In this document: positions 47,488 through 56,409 of the stretch, in pieces | How positions within the stretch are numbered: position 1 is the first letter of the stretch | How the letters are laid out: each line of letters starts with the position of its first letter | Assembly: GCF_022346925.1 (NCBI RefSeq) | Contig: NZ_JAKRNJ010000004.1 | Location: forward strand, 372,001-436,000 | DNA: 64,000 nt | Direction: 5' to 3' | Origin: Microvirga sp. ACRRW | Lineage (GTDB): Bacteria; Pseudomonadota; Alphaproteobacteria; Rhizobiales; Beijerinckiaceae | The notes under the pieces: model-generated | What the model was told of the DNA's origin: nothing | Database searches by the model: none | The model's input: the letters and a program-made list of their open reading frames with translations, nothing else | Made by a program: the position numbers and the translations under genes

Positions 47488-47754
47488 ATGACCCTTAACC
47501 GTTGGATCACGCAAACTCTGCAGGAGCGCCTGCACCCGTCCCAACTGACCGTCACGGACGAGTCGGAACAGCATCGCGGTCACGGCGGCTGGCGGGAAGG
47601 GGGAGAAACTCACTTCAGAGTCTATATCGTATCTGAGGCCTTCACCGGCAAGAGCCGCGTCGACCGACACCGCCTCGTCAATGAGGTGCTGAAGGAGGCT
47701 TTCGACAGAGGCCTGCACGCCCTGGCCGTTCAGGCCAAGGCGCCGGGGGAGTGA
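47488..47754 (+). CDS. bolA: BolA family protein
   Basis: An 88-residue protein with the BolA fold (HFRVYIVSEAFTGKSRVDRHRLVNEVLKEAF). It carries the class signature FxGxSRxxRHRxV. BolA proteins work with monothiol glutaredoxins in iron-sulfur cluster handling and in stress responses. It is divergent from the J-domain gene. A dispersed repeat follows its stop. Confidence 0.93.
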   Translation: MTLNRWITQTLQERLHPSQLTVTDESEQHRGHGGWREGGETHFRVYIVSEAFTGKSRVDRHRLVNEVLKEAFDRGLHALAVQAKAPGE

Positions 47755-47766
47755 GTTCCGCTCTGT

Positions 47767-47872
47767 GTCATTCCCGGCCGGAGATGGCGCAGCCATCGGA
47801 GGGGAAGGGAATCCACGAACAAGCGCTGCGCTATGGATCCCCTTCCCGGTCCTACGGACCGCCGGGGATGAC
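47767..47872. repeat. Dispersed inverted repeat, 105 bases
   Basis: A long imperfect palindrome starts TCATTCCCGGCCGG and ends CGCCGGGGATGAC, with inner arms GGGAATCC and GGATCCCC. It sits between two convergent genes, as such repeats do in Rhizobiales genomes. Confidence 0.6.
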
Positions 47873-47894
47873 AAAGCACAAAGTGCTTTGTCAT
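47868..47894. terminator. Perfect 12-base-arm palindrome at the thiolase stop codon
   Basis: Arms ATGACAAAGCAC and GTGCTTTGTCAT with loop AAA. The right arm contains the thiolase stop codon (complement at 47891-47893). It could act as a terminator or stability element for either convergent gene. Confidence 0.55.
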
Positions 47895-49057
47895 TTGATC
47901 CGCTCGAGCACGCTCACGTAGTTGGCGACCGCCGCGCCACCCATGTTGAAGATGCCGCCAAGCTTCGGGTTCCTGACCTGAATGCCGCCCGCTTCCTCAC
48001 ACAGCTGCATGGCGGAGAGCGCGTGCATGGACACGCCCGTCGCGCCGATGGGATGGCCCTTCGCCTTCAAGCCGCCGGAGGGATTGACCGGCAGTTTGCC
48101 GTCGCGGTTCACCCAGCCTTCCTTGACCGCGATCGCACCCTGCCCGCGCGGCGTGAGGCCCATGGCCTCGTATTCGATCAGCTCGGCAATGGTGAAGCAA
48201 TCGTGGGTCTCCACGAAGGAGAGATCGGAGAGCTGAATGCCGGCCTGCGCGAGCGCCCGCCGCCACGCTTCCTCGCAACCCTCGAACTGAACGATGTCGC
48301 GTTTCGACATGGGCAGGAAATCCTGCGCATGGGCGGTGGCGCGGAACGCCACGGCGCGGCGCATGCGAAGCGCGGTTTCGGTGTCCGCGATCACGAGAGC
48401 CGCAGCACCATCGGAAACCAGCGAGCAATCCGTGCGCTTCAACGGCCCCGCGACGAACGGATTCTTCTCGCTCTCCGCACGGCAGAAATCGAAGCCGAGA
48501 TCCTTGCGCATCTGTGCGTAAGGGTTGTCGACGCCGTTCTTGTGGTTCTTGGCCGCGATCAGCGCCAGCGCATCCGACTGGTCGCCGTAACGCTGAAAAT
48601 ACTGGCCCGCGATCTTGCCGAACACGCCCGCGAATCCGCCCTGCGTTTCGCCATCCTCAGGCAGATAAGAAGCCTTGAGCAGAATGTTGCCGATCTCAGG
48701 CCCCGGCGTGCGGGTCATCTGCTCGACGCCGACCACAAGCACGGTTTTCGCGCGCTTGGCCTCGATGGTCTTGATCGCCTGATGCACGGCGGCGGAGCCG
48801 GTGGCACAGGCATTCTCCACGCGCGTCGCCGGCTTGAAGCGGAACTTGTCGTTGGCCTGGAACACCAGCGAGGCCGTGAACTCCTGAGCCGAGAAGCCGC
48901 CGTTGAAATGGCCGAGCATGACCTCGTCCACATCCTCCGCGCCGATGCCCGCATGTTCCAGCGCCTCATTGGCGACACGGACGATAAGGCTCTCGACGCT
49001 TTCCGCGTCGAGCTTGCCGAAGGGGGTATGCGCCCAGCCGACGATGCAGGCAGTCAT
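47891..49057 (-). CDS. Thiolase / acetyl-CoA acetyltransferase (SCP2-like)
   Basis: The ATG at 49057 has GAGGAGAC upstream and starts MTACIVGWAHTPFGKL. The 388-residue enzyme carries the catalytic cysteine in RVENACATGSAAVHQA and the C-terminal segments FVETHDCFTIAELIEYE and NPSGGLKAKGHPIGATG. This is the SCP2-like thiolase branch, where the second conserved Cys is replaced by His. It would act on acyl-CoA, for example in lipid or aromatic degradation. It is a single gene. No partner OB-fold (DUF35) gene is adjacent. Confidence 0.9.
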   Translation of the reverse strand: MTACIVGWAHTPFGKLDAESVESLIVRVANEALEHAGIGAEDVDEVMLGHFNGGFSAQEFTASLVFQANDKFRFKPATRVENACATGSAAVHQAIKTIEAKRAKTVLVVGVEQMTRTPGPEIGNILLKASYLPEDGETQGGFAGVFGKIAGQYFQRYGDQSDALALIAAKNHKNGVDNPYAQMRKDLGFDFCRAESEKNPFVAGPLKRTDCSLVSDGAAALVIADTETALRMRRAVAFRATAHAQDFLPMSKRDIVQFEGCEEAWRRALAQAGIQLSDLSFVETHDCFTIAELIEYEAMGLTPRGQGAIAVKEGWVNRDGKLPVNPSGGLKAKGHPIGATGVSMHALSAMQLCEEAGGIQVRNPKLGGIFNMGGAAVANYVSVLERIK

Positions 49058-49217
49058 GGGTGTCTCCTCATGAAACTCACGTGTTGCGCATAAGGTGGAA
49101 TGGTTCCGGGCTTTCGGCAAGCCAGCCTTGGTCGTAGATGACCCGCACCTCAGCCTCTTGTATTTCCCGCGGCTTCAGACTCCATGGACGCTTCAAACGA
49201 ATCATCGGACACGCCCC

Positions 49218-49796
49218 ATGCGTCTTTGCGTCTTCTGCGGCTCCAGCGCGGGCCAGGATCCCGTCTATCTCGAAACTGCCCGCCTGCTCGGTGAGGCCTT
49301 GGCGAAAAACGGTATCGAGCTTGTCTATGGCGGCGCCTCCGTCGGCCTCATGGGCGCGGTGGCGGATGCGGTGCTGACGAATGGCGGCCATGTGATCGGC
49401 GTGATGCCGCAGGCGCTCGTGGACAAGGAAATTGCGCATACGGGCTTGAGCGATTTGCGCGTGGTCGGCTCCATGCATGAGCGCAAGGCACTGATGGCGG
49501 AACTCTCGGACGGCTTCATCGCCTTGCCGGGCGGTCTCGGCACCTTCGAGGAGCTGTTCGAGGTTTGGACCTGGGCGCAGCTCGGCTATCACAAGAAGCC
49601 CTGCGCCCTGCTCAACGTGGCGGGCTTCTATGACAAGCTCGCGGACTTTCTCGACGACGTGGTGGAGCGCGGCTTCGTGAAATCCATCCACCGCGCCATG
49701 CTGATCGTGAAGGACGAGCCTGCTGCCCTGATCGATGCGATCAGGGCCTACGAGCCGCCGAAGGTCGAGAAATGGATCAAGGCCGGAGAGCGCTGA
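49218..49796 (+). CDS. LOG-family cytokinin riboside 5'-monophosphate phosphoribohydrolase-like protein
   Basis: The ATG at 49218 starts [17 protein letters not shown]; longer upstream frame is not homologous. The 192-residue Rossmann-like protein has [14 protein letters not shown] and the active-site motif PGGLGTFEE at 104-112. Homologues release the base from nucleoside 5'-monophosphates and have been assigned cytokinin activation in plants and some bacteria. In most bacteria the physiological substrate is not settled. Start position is well supported by family length (about 190). Confidence 0.92.
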   Translation: MRLCVFCGSSAGQDPVYLETARLLGEALAKNGIELVYGGASVGLMGAVADAVLTNGGHVIGVMPQALVDKEIAHTGLSDLRVVGSMHERKALMAELSDGFIALPGGLGTFEELFEVWTWAQLGYHKKPCALLNVAGFYDKLADFLDDVVERGFVKSIHRAMLIVKDEPAALIDAIRAYEPPKVEKWIKAGER

Positions 49797-49817
49797 TCCA
49801 TCTCGCCGAAAAATGCT

Positions 49818-50969
49818 TTAGGCCTTGTAAGCGCCCACGCCCTCGCCGAGATGCGCGTTGTTCGCCTCGCGAACCTTGGCGGCGGCCTCATCGTAGAGGA
49901 AGGGCAGGAAGGCGTAGCGGCGGCCTGATGTTACTTTCGACACCGCGTGCAGAAGCGGCGTCGAGAACACCACGGCTCCGCCAAGCGGTGCCTTGTAGCT
50001 GCGCGATCCGTATTCGGGGAAGCTCACTTCGCCGCCCTCGAACTCGTCGTTGAGATTGATCGACACCGCGAAGCGGCGATGGGCCGTGCCCTTGGTGGTG
50101 TTGTCGCGATGCGGACGGAAATGCCCTCCGTCTTCCGCCGCGTAGCAGGAGACGATGTAGCGCTCCATGCGGGTCGGCGTAAAGAAATGCACGCGCTCGA
50201 TCTCGGGATTGATGCGGCGGATGATGCGCTGCTGCAGCTGCCTGATCAGCTCGGGATCGGTAACGGTGAAATCCTTACGGCTCTTGTGGTTGCGGTCGTG
50301 CGCGGCAACCGTCTTCCCGTCGACCTCCCGCATGTAGCCGGATTCCTCGCCGCCGTTCTGCTCGTAGAGAGAAATCAGATGGCGGCAGAAACCGGGCTCG
50401 AACACATCCGGAACGATGATGATGGGAGCGGGAATCTCGAAACCGGCGAATCGGTCGACCGGCGGCAGGGCGCGCAAATACGCCATCACCTCCTCGCGAT
50501 CGCTGCCGTCTTCCTTGAAAGGGAAGATGGCGCGCACGCGCAAGGTCGGGTTGAACACCATCCAGAACCGGCGGATGGGAATCCGATTCTGACCCGGCTC
50601 GACATTGCCGGGGAGAGCTCCATAGAGGCGTCCGACGCGTCCATCGAAATCCCAGAAATGCCGGATGCCCGGAATGATCTGCTTTGCCCGTTCCGAGGAT
50701 TGGTCGGACGGATCGGAACTCACGCCGAAAATGGCGATCTTGTCGTCGTCGAAGAGCGTGCGGTGCGTCTCCTGAAACGCCTTGAGAGCCTCGCGGCCGA
50801 TCTCGTCGCTTCCGGTGCCGTAGAAGCACAGGACGAGATAGCGCCCCGCCACCGTCTCGAAATGGAACTGCGGATTGCTGGTGCTGTTCTGGGCGAACCA
50901 CGGCGCCGGATCGCCGATCTGAAGGGCGCGGTAGGCGGGCTTCACGGAGGCGGTCTCAGCAGCTGTCAT
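49818..50969 (-). CDS. Fusion of Cys-less peroxiredoxin-like domain and 2OG-Fe(II) oxygenase
   Basis: The start at 50969 (MTAAETASVK) is preferred; an upstream start adds 15 residues. Residues about 14-170 look like an AhpC/TSA thioredoxin-fold domain (IGDPAPWFAQNS, DDDKIAIFGVSSDP, IRHFWDFDGRVGRLYGA). Where the peroxidatic Cys should be the sequence reads GTGSDEIG, so it is not a peroxidase. Residues about 185-360 form a prolyl-hydroxylase-like 2-oxoglutarate/iron domain with ligands His287, Asp289 and His341 and 2OG-binding Arg350 or 351. It likely hydroxylates a protein or peptide; the target is unknown. Confidence 0.88.
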   Translation of the reverse strand: MTAAETASVKPAYRALQIGDPAPWFAQNSTSNPQFHFETVAGRYLVLCFYGTGSDEIGREALKAFQETHRTLFDDDKIAIFGVSSDPSDQSSERAKQIIPGIRHFWDFDGRVGRLYGALPGNVEPGQNRIPIRRFWMVFNPTLRVRAIFPFKEDGSDREEVMAYLRALPPVDRFAGFEIPAPIIIVPDVFEPGFCRHLISLYEQNGGEESGYMREVDGKTVAAHDRNHKSRKDFTVTDPELIRQLQQRIIRRINPEIERVHFFTPTRMERYIVSCYAAEDGGHFRPHRDNTTKGTAHRRFAVSINLNDEFEGGEVSFPEYGSRSYKAPLGGAVVFSTPLLHAVSKVTSGRRYAFLPFLYDEAAAKVREANNAHLGEGVGAYKA

Positions 50970-51261
50970 CAGGTCGATCCATGCATAAAACGAAACTATA
51001 TTTCGTGATAGCATTCTCCTGCCGCAGCGACAATATACGGATGCCCGCGAAACAATGGCCGCGCTTCGCAGTTCTTGGAGGAAGAGTTGCTATTGCCACT
51101 CTCTTGCCACGGAGTTCGCTACAAAGGGCGATGCGGGTTGTGATGCACTACCCTTACCTAGCCAAAGCTAAGGTTTGGGATTAAAAATATAGCCCAGCTG
51201 GCAAGCGGGGCTCCTTTTGTCCCCTCTCCGACCGTTAGTACAAGTCAAGGAGTCGTTCCGT

Positions 51262-52614
51262 ATGAACGTTAGCCGTGCCCTACGCCTGACAGCCTTTGTC
51301 GTTGCCGCTCTCGCAGGCGGGCAGGCTCTGGCCGCCGGTGGCCCCGCTCTTGTTGTCGAGGTTGAATCCGGTCGCGTTCTGCATGCGGAACGGGCGACCG
51401 ACCCATGGTACCCGGCCTCCATCACGAAGCTGATGACCGCCTATGTCGCCCTCGACAAGGTGCGCTCCGGCCAGATGAGCATGGACACACTGCTCACGGT
51501 GAGCGACGTGGCCGCTGCGCTGCCGCCGTCCAAGATGGGCTTCAAGCCCGGCACCCAGATTCGTCTCGACAATGCCCTCAAGATCATGATGGTGAAGTCG
51601 GCCAACGACGTGGCCGCGACGATTGCCGAAAACATCGGCGGCTCCATCGACGGCTTCGCCGCGCTCATGAATGCCCATGCCCAGCATCTCGGCATGACGA
51701 GCAGTCACTTCGCCAACCCGCACGGGCTTCCCGACGAGCGCAACCAGACCACCGCCCGCGACATGGCGCTGCTGGCCCGCGCCTTGCTGAAGGAATTTCC
51801 CGATCAGCAGGATCTGTTCCACATCGGCGCGGTGCAATTCGGCCGCCGGATCATGCGCAACACCAACGGCCTCATCGGCCGCTATCCGGGCGCGGACGGC
51901 ATGAAGACCGGCTTCATCTGCTCGGCGGGCTTCAACGTGGTGGCGAGCGCTACCCGCAATGGCCGCCACCTGGTCACGGTGGTGCTCGGCGCTCCCTCCG
52001 CGAACGAGCGCACGATGAAGGCGGCCGAGCTGTTCGACCGTGGCTTCAACAGCAAGGTGAATTTCACGAATCCCGAACTCGCCGCCCTGCCCGCCTCGGC
52101 CAGCACCGCCCCGCCGGACATGCGTTCGGTGATCTGCGACCGCCGTGGCCCGATGCCCCAGGAAGAGGACGCTCCTGTGGTGGCCGAAGAGAACTCGACA
52201 GTTCCGAACCTCTTCTCGTCCGAGGTCATGGCCTTCGCCGGCGAGACGCAGAAGCCCGTGCGCACGGTGCTCGGCCCCCGCACCGCCGTGCAGCCGGAGC
52301 GCGTCTGGATCGGCCTGAACCCGCCTTCTGAGGCCGAGCTCGCCGCTCAGGCCGCAGCCGAGGAAGCCGCCGAACAGGCCCGCCTGAACAAGAAGAAGGC
52401 GACCGCCGCCAAGAAGAAGGGCGGCAAGCAGGCCGCAGCCAAGGACGCGGACGAGACCGCAGAGGCGGATGACGACGGCAAGGCCAAGTCGAAGGGCCGT
52501 GTGAGCGTCACCGTGAAGCCGGTAACGGGCCAGAAGGCCAATGCCCAGAAGCCCGCCGCGAAGAAGGACCAGAAGGCGGAAGCCTCCTCTAAGGCCAAAG
52601 CGACGGCGAACTGA
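51262..52614 (+). CDS. dacF: D-alanyl-D-alanine carboxypeptidase (PBP5/6 type) with charged tail
   Basis: The ATG at 51262 has CAAGGAG upstream and a signal peptide (LTAFVVAALAGGQALA). The 450-residue penicillin-binding protein has the SxxK motif SITK (Ser53, Lys56), the SxN motif SAN (113-115) and KTG at 215-217. Usual PBP5 proteins end with a membrane-anchor helix; here the last 90 or so residues are Ala/Lys/Glu-rich and look disordered. It trims pentapeptide side chains of peptidoglycan. A terminator follows. Confidence 0.92.
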   Translation: MNVSRALRLTAFVVAALAGGQALAAGGPALVVEVESGRVLHAERATDPWYPASITKLMTAYVALDKVRSGQMSMDTLLTVSDVAAALPPSKMGFKPGTQIRLDNALKIMMVKSANDVAATIAENIGGSIDGFAALMNAHAQHLGMTSSHFANPHGLPDERNQTTARDMALLARALLKEFPDQQDLFHIGAVQFGRRIMRNTNGLIGRYPGADGMKTGFICSAGFNVVASATRNGRHLVTVVLGAPSANERTMKAAELFDRGFNSKVNFTNPELAALPASASTAPPDMRSVICDRRGPMPQEEDAPVVAEENSTVPNLFSSEVMAFAGETQKPVRTVLGPRTAVQPERVWIGLNPPSEAELAAQAAAEEAAEQARLNKKKATAAKKKGGKQAAAKDADETAEADDDGKAKSKGRVSVTVKPVTGQKANAQKPAAKKDQKAEASSKAKATAN

Positions 52615-52635
52615 GCCTCCTCAATGTTTCATTCA

Positions 52636-52662
52636 CGCCCGGCCCCGTGCCGGGCGTTTTGC
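52636..52662 (+). terminator. Terminator after dacF
   Basis: Arms CGCCCGGC and GCCGGGCG are followed by TTTTGCTTTTT. Confidence 0.85.
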
Positions 52663-52731
52663 TTTTTACGCCTCTTGCATTCCCCCTTGATCCGCGCGAA
52701 CGGTGGCCATCTCGCGAACCACGATCTTGAC

Positions 52732-53637
52732 ATGACGCGCTCTTCACACTCCACGGGCCTTCTCTTCGCCATCGGCTCCGCAAGCCTCTACGGCGTCAAC
52801 ATCGTCTTTGCGCGCATGGCATCCTTTGTCGGCGCCAGCGGCTCGGCCATCGTGGTGTACCGGGTGCTTCTGATGCTCGCGCTCGTGGCCATCGTCGCCG
52901 TCGCCGCGCGACGTTCGCTCGCCATGGCGCGAGAGGAGCGGGGCAAGATGCTCATGCTGGGCATATCCACCGCCTTCGTCGGCATCTGCTATCTGTCTTC
53001 CGTCGCCTTCATTCCGGTGACGGTGGCCGTGGTGGTGTTCTACACCTTCCCCATCCTCATCGTTCTGGCGAGTCCCTTCGTGGAGAAGACGCCGCTGACG
53101 CCCGCGCTCATCGGCGTCGTCGTCATCGCGACCTTGGGCGTTTGTCTGGTGGTGGGACCGGCCTTCTCCGGTCTCGACTGGCGCGGCCTGGCGCTCGCCT
53201 TCGGCGCCAGCGTCGCCACCGCCATCCAGTTCTTCATCGCGGCCCGCTGCAACAAGACGGGTGTGGTGGCGAAGGTGTTCTGGATCCACCTGATCGTCCT
53301 GCCGACCTCCCTCCTCATCAGCCTCGTTACCGGGCAGCTCGCGCCCCCTTCGATCCTGGCTCTTGCGCCCTTCGCCGTCGCCATGACCATCGGCGGATAC
53401 ATTGCCGGTTTCGTGCTGCAGTTCCTGGCGCTCGGGCGCATCACAGCGGTTGCTGCCGGCATCATCTATTGCACGGAGCCCGTGGTCGCCTCCCTGGCCT
53501 CGGCGCTCATCCTGAGCGAGGCCCTTTCGCCTGTTCAGATCGCGGGCGGCGCCCTTGTGCTCGCCGCCATCATCACCAACGTTCTCTTGGAGCAGCGTAG
53601 CCTGAAGGACGCTCCTCTGGTTCCGATCGCGGATTAA
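52732..53637 (+). CDS. EamA/DMT-type transporter
   Basis: The ATG at 52732 begins MTRSSHSTGLLFAIGSASLYGVNIVFAR, a plausible first transmembrane segment. The 301-residue protein has about ten segments, i.e. two EamA repeats (first near AIVVYRVLLMLALVAIVAVA, second near ALAFGASVATAIQFFIAARC). The drug/metabolite transporter superfamily exports amino acids or other metabolites. Substrate is unknown. It is separated from the GTPase gene by just 4 bases, so the two probably share an operon. Confidence 0.9.
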   Translation: MTRSSHSTGLLFAIGSASLYGVNIVFARMASFVGASGSAIVVYRVLLMLALVAIVAVAARRSLAMAREERGKMLMLGISTAFVGICYLSSVAFIPVTVAVVVFYTFPILIVLASPFVEKTPLTPALIGVVVIATLGVCLVVGPAFSGLDWRGLALAFGASVATAIQFFIAARCNKTGVVAKVFWIHLIVLPTSLLISLVTGQLAPPSILALAPFAVAMTIGGYIAGFVLQFLALGRITAVAAGIIYCTEPVVASLASALILSEALSPVQIAGGALVLAAIITNVLLEQRSLKDAPLVPIAD

Positions 53638-53641
53638 CGCC

Positions 53642-54793
53642 ATGACCCATGCCCCCATGACTCCCCCCGCACCGATCCCGCTAACGATCCTCACCGGCTT
53701 TCTCGGCGCCGGAAAGACCACCCTGCTGAACCGGATGCTGAAAGATCCGGCCCTGCAGGACACGGTCGTGATCATCAACGAGTTCGGTGAGATCGGCCTC
53801 GATCACCTGCTGGTGGAGAAGATCGACGACAACATGGTGCTTCTGTCCGCCGGCTGCCTGTGCTGCACCGTGCGCGGCGATCTCATCGCGACCCTGGAAG
53901 ACCTCCTGCGCAAGCGCGACAACAACCGCATCATTCCCTTCAAGCGCGTGATCATCGAGACCACGGGCCTCGCGGATCCCGCCCCCATTCTCCATGCCGT
54001 GCTCTACCATCCGTATCTGTCTATGCGCTACGCGGTGGAAGGCGTGGTGACGGTGATCGATGCGGTGAACGGCGCTCAAACTCTCGATGCGCACCGGGAG
54101 GCCGTGAAGCAGGCCGCCGTCGCAGAACGGATCGTCATCACGAAAGCCGATCTCGTTCAGGATGGATCGAGCGTCTCGCAGTTGCAGGAGAGACTGCGCC
54201 AGCTCAATCCGGGCGCAGCGATCCTCAATGCGGGCGCGCCTGTCGAAGACATCATCGCAGGCGGCCTCTTCGGCCTCGACGGCAAGATCGCCGATGTGGG
54301 CGAATGGCTGAAGACGGAAGCGGTGGAGAAGGCCGAGCACGCAAGCCACGCGCATCAGCATGCGCATCATCACCACGATCATCACGATCACGGCCACCAT
54401 CATCACCACCATGACGTGAACCGCCACGACGAGCGCATCCGCGCCTTCTGCCTCACCAGCGACAAGCCGATCCGGCAGGGCACGCTGGATATGTTTCTCG
54501 ACCTGCTGCGCTCATCGCAGGGCGCGAAGCTGTTGCGCGTGAAGGGCCTCGTGGCGCTCGCGGAAGATCCGGACCATCCGGTCGTCATCCATGGCGTGCA
54601 GCACGTGATCCACGTGCCCGCCGTTTTGCCGCGCTGGCCGAGCGAGGACCGCCGCAGCCGCATCGTCTTCATCGTGGACGATCTGGAGCGCGAGACGGTG
54701 GAGAATCTCTGGAACGCCTTCCTCGGCAATCCCGCCGTCGACCAGCCGGACGCAGCGGCGCTTTCCGACAATCCGCTGTCGTTGCGCCGTTAG
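53642..54793 (+). CDS. COG0523 (CobW-type) metal-chaperone GTPase with His-rich insert
   Basis: A 383-residue G3E GTPase. Walker A is GFLGAGKT at 19-26, the metal-binding CxCC motif is at Cys72-Cys74-Cys75, and the guanine-specific TKAD is at 167-170. A striking His/Asp run from about 233 to 257 precedes the C-terminal CobW domain. Members deliver zinc, cobalt or other metals to target proteins. The His tract points to zinc or nickel storage. Neither a Zur box nor a cobalt-metabolism gene is immediately next to it, so the metal is not assigned. Confidence 0.92.
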   Translation: MTHAPMTPPAPIPLTILTGFLGAGKTTLLNRMLKDPALQDTVVIINEFGEIGLDHLLVEKIDDNMVLLSAGCLCCTVRGDLIATLEDLLRKRDNNRIIPFKRVIIETTGLADPAPILHAVLYHPYLSMRYAVEGVVTVIDAVNGAQTLDAHREAVKQAAVAERIVITKADLVQDGSSVSQLQERLRQLNPGAAILNAGAPVEDIIAGGLFGLDGKIADVGEWLKTEAVEKAEHASHAHQHAHHHHDHHDHGHHHHHHDVNRHDERIRAFCLTSDKPIRQGTLDMFLDLLRSSQGAKLLRVKGLVALAEDPDHPVVIHGVQHVIHVPAVLPRWPSEDRRSRIVFIVDDLERETVENLWNAFLGNPAVDQPDAAALSDNPLSLRR

Positions 54794-54802
54794 CCTCCGG
54801 CT

Positions 54803-54826
54803 CCCACTTTTCCGGATGATGCTTTA
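54803..54826. repeat. Half copy of the stop-codon-abutting palindromic repeat
   Basis: The sequence CCCACTTTTCCGGATGATGC runs directly into the stop codon of the permease gene (TTA, 54824-54826). It matches one arm of the repeats near 32.7 kb. Confidence 0.55.
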
Positions 54827-55591
54827 GGCCGCCATCTGCGAGCGCTGCGCCCAACCGGTCATGGAGCGCTCCGCATAGGCCGTGATCGCGTACATGACGA
54901 CGCCGAGCACCGCGAGCACCAGGAGGGCGGCCCAGACGAGCGGCACTTCGAAGGCCGCCGAGGCGCGGGTGAGCAGATTGCCGATGCCCACATTGGACGC
55001 ATTCTGCTCGCCGATGACGGAGCCCACATAAGCAAGCGTGATCGCCACTTTGAGCGAGCCGAAGAAGTAGGGCATGGCGCGCGGCACGCCGACCTTGAAC
55101 ACGATGTCCTTCTTGGAAGCGCCGAGCGCGCGCAGCACGTCCTCCATCTCAGGCTCCACCGTGGCGATGCCGGTCGCGACATTCACCACGATGGGAAAGA
55201 ACGAGATCAGGAACGCCGTGAGCACCGGCGGCACCCATCCGACGCCGAACCAGAACACGAGGATCGGCACCACCGCCACTTTCGGAATCGAGTTGAAGCC
55301 CACGAGCAGCGGATAGCTGCCCGCATTGATGAGCCGCGACGAGCCGAGCACCATGCCGAGCAGCAACCCGAATACCACCGCAAGGCCGAAACCCGCGAGC
55401 GTCATCCAGAGCGTGTGCAGGGCGTGATAGGCAAGCTGGCTCCGATATTCCCATACCGCGAGCAGGATCGTAGAAGGCGCGGGCAGAATAAAGCTGGAAA
55501 TCTTCAGGACGTGGCAGGCAAGCTCCCACAGCAGGAAGAAGCCGACAGTGAAAACCCAAGGCGCGAGGGCGAGCTGATTCTTGGTTTTCAT
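54824..55591 (-). CDS. NitT/TauT-type ABC transporter permease
   Basis: The ATG at 55591 (MKTKNQLALAPW) has a GAGGTTC site; the ORF upstream of it overlaps the ATPase gene. The 255-residue product has six hydrophobic segments. It also has the family coupling loop EPEMEDVLRALGASKKDIVFKVGVPRAMPYFFGSLKVA. Its start is only 8 bases from the ATPase gene end at 55599. With the ATPase and binding protein it forms a SsuABC/TauABC-like importer; the substrate is not clear. Confidence 0.9.
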   Translation of the reverse strand: MKTKNQLALAPWVFTVGFFLLWELACHVLKISSFILPAPSTILLAVWEYRSQLAYHALHTLWMTLAGFGLAVVFGLLLGMVLGSSRLINAGSYPLLVGFNSIPKVAVVPILVFWFGVGWVPPVLTAFLISFFPIVVNVATGIATVEPEMEDVLRALGASKKDIVFKVGVPRAMPYFFGSLKVAITLAYVGSVIGEQNASNVGIGNLLTRASAAFEVPLVWAALLVLAVLGVVMYAITAYAERSMTGWAQRSQMAA

Positions 55592-55598
55592 GCGAACC

Positions 55599-56390
55599 TC
55601 AAGCCGCCTTGCGCGCCTGCGCGATGTGACCGCGCAGCTCATGAACGAGTTCGGAGAATTCCGGTGTGTAGGTGATCTCGAGATCGCGCGGGCGCGGGAA
55701 CGTCACTTCCCGCTCGGCCACAATCCGGCCGGGCCGCGCACTCATACAGAAGATGCGGTCCGCCAGGAAGGCGGCCTCGCGCAGGTCGTGCGTGACGAGA
55801 ATGATGGTGACTTTCTGCGCGGCGTGAAGATCGCGCATCACGCACCACAATTCCTCACGAGTGAAGCTGTCGAGAGCGCCGAAGGGCTCGTCGAGCATCA
55901 AGAGCTTCGGCTCGTGAATGAGCGCACGGCAGAGCGAGGCCCGCTGCTGCATGCCGCCGGAGAGCTGCCAGGGATATTTGTGGCCCTGCCCTTTCAGTCC
56001 CACTTGCTCCAGCAGGCTCTCGGCCTTCGCCACATACTCCGCCTTGTGCTTGCGCAACCGCGAGCGATGAGGCTCCACGATTTCGAGCGGCAGCAGAATG
56101 TTGTCGAGGGTCGTGCGCCAGGGCAGCATGGTCGGGTTCTGGAACGCCATGCCTGCGAGCTTCACCGGTGCGCCGACTTGCCTGCCATCGACAATGACCG
56201 TTCCCTCGCGCGGAAACTGCAAGCCGGTCGCGAGCTTCATCAGCGTGGACTTGCCGCAACCGGACGGTCCGACGATGGCGGCGAACTCGCCTTCGTTGAT
56301 GCGGATGGTCAGATTCTGGACAGCGGGAACGCCATCCTCTGCGCGCGCATAAACATGGGTGACGTTATGGATGTCGACGAAAACCGGCAA
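55599..56390 (-). CDS. NitT/TauT-type ABC transporter ATP-binding protein
   Basis: I prefer the TTG at 56390 with GGAG 6 bases upstream, giving 263 residues like other members. The first ATG in frame is at 56492 but it lies inside an inverted repeat that is not protein-like. The protein has Walker A GPSGCGKST, signature LSGGMQQRASLCRAL and Walker B LLMLDEPFGALD. It energises uptake by the neighbouring permease and binding protein. The repeat between this gene and the binding-protein gene could affect expression. Confidence 0.85.
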   Translation of the reverse strand: MPVFVDIHNVTHVYARAEDGVPAVQNLTIRINEGEFAAIVGPSGCGKSTLMKLATGLQFPREGTVIVDGRQVGAPVKLAGMAFQNPTMLPWRTTLDNILLPLEIVEPHRSRLRKHKAEYVAKAESLLEQVGLKGQGHKYPWQLSGGMQQRASLCRALIHEPKLLMLDEPFGALDSFTREELWCVMRDLHAAQKVTIILVTHDLREAAFLADRIFCMSARPGRIVAEREVTFPRPRDLEITYTPEFSELVHELRGHIAQARKAA

Positions 56391-56409
56391 AGGGCGCTCC
56401 GTGGTTTCA

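Noticed and set aside
47765..49093. A 442-codon plus-strand open frame
   Set aside because: It is antisense to the thiolase, has low-quality composition and starts inside a repeat.
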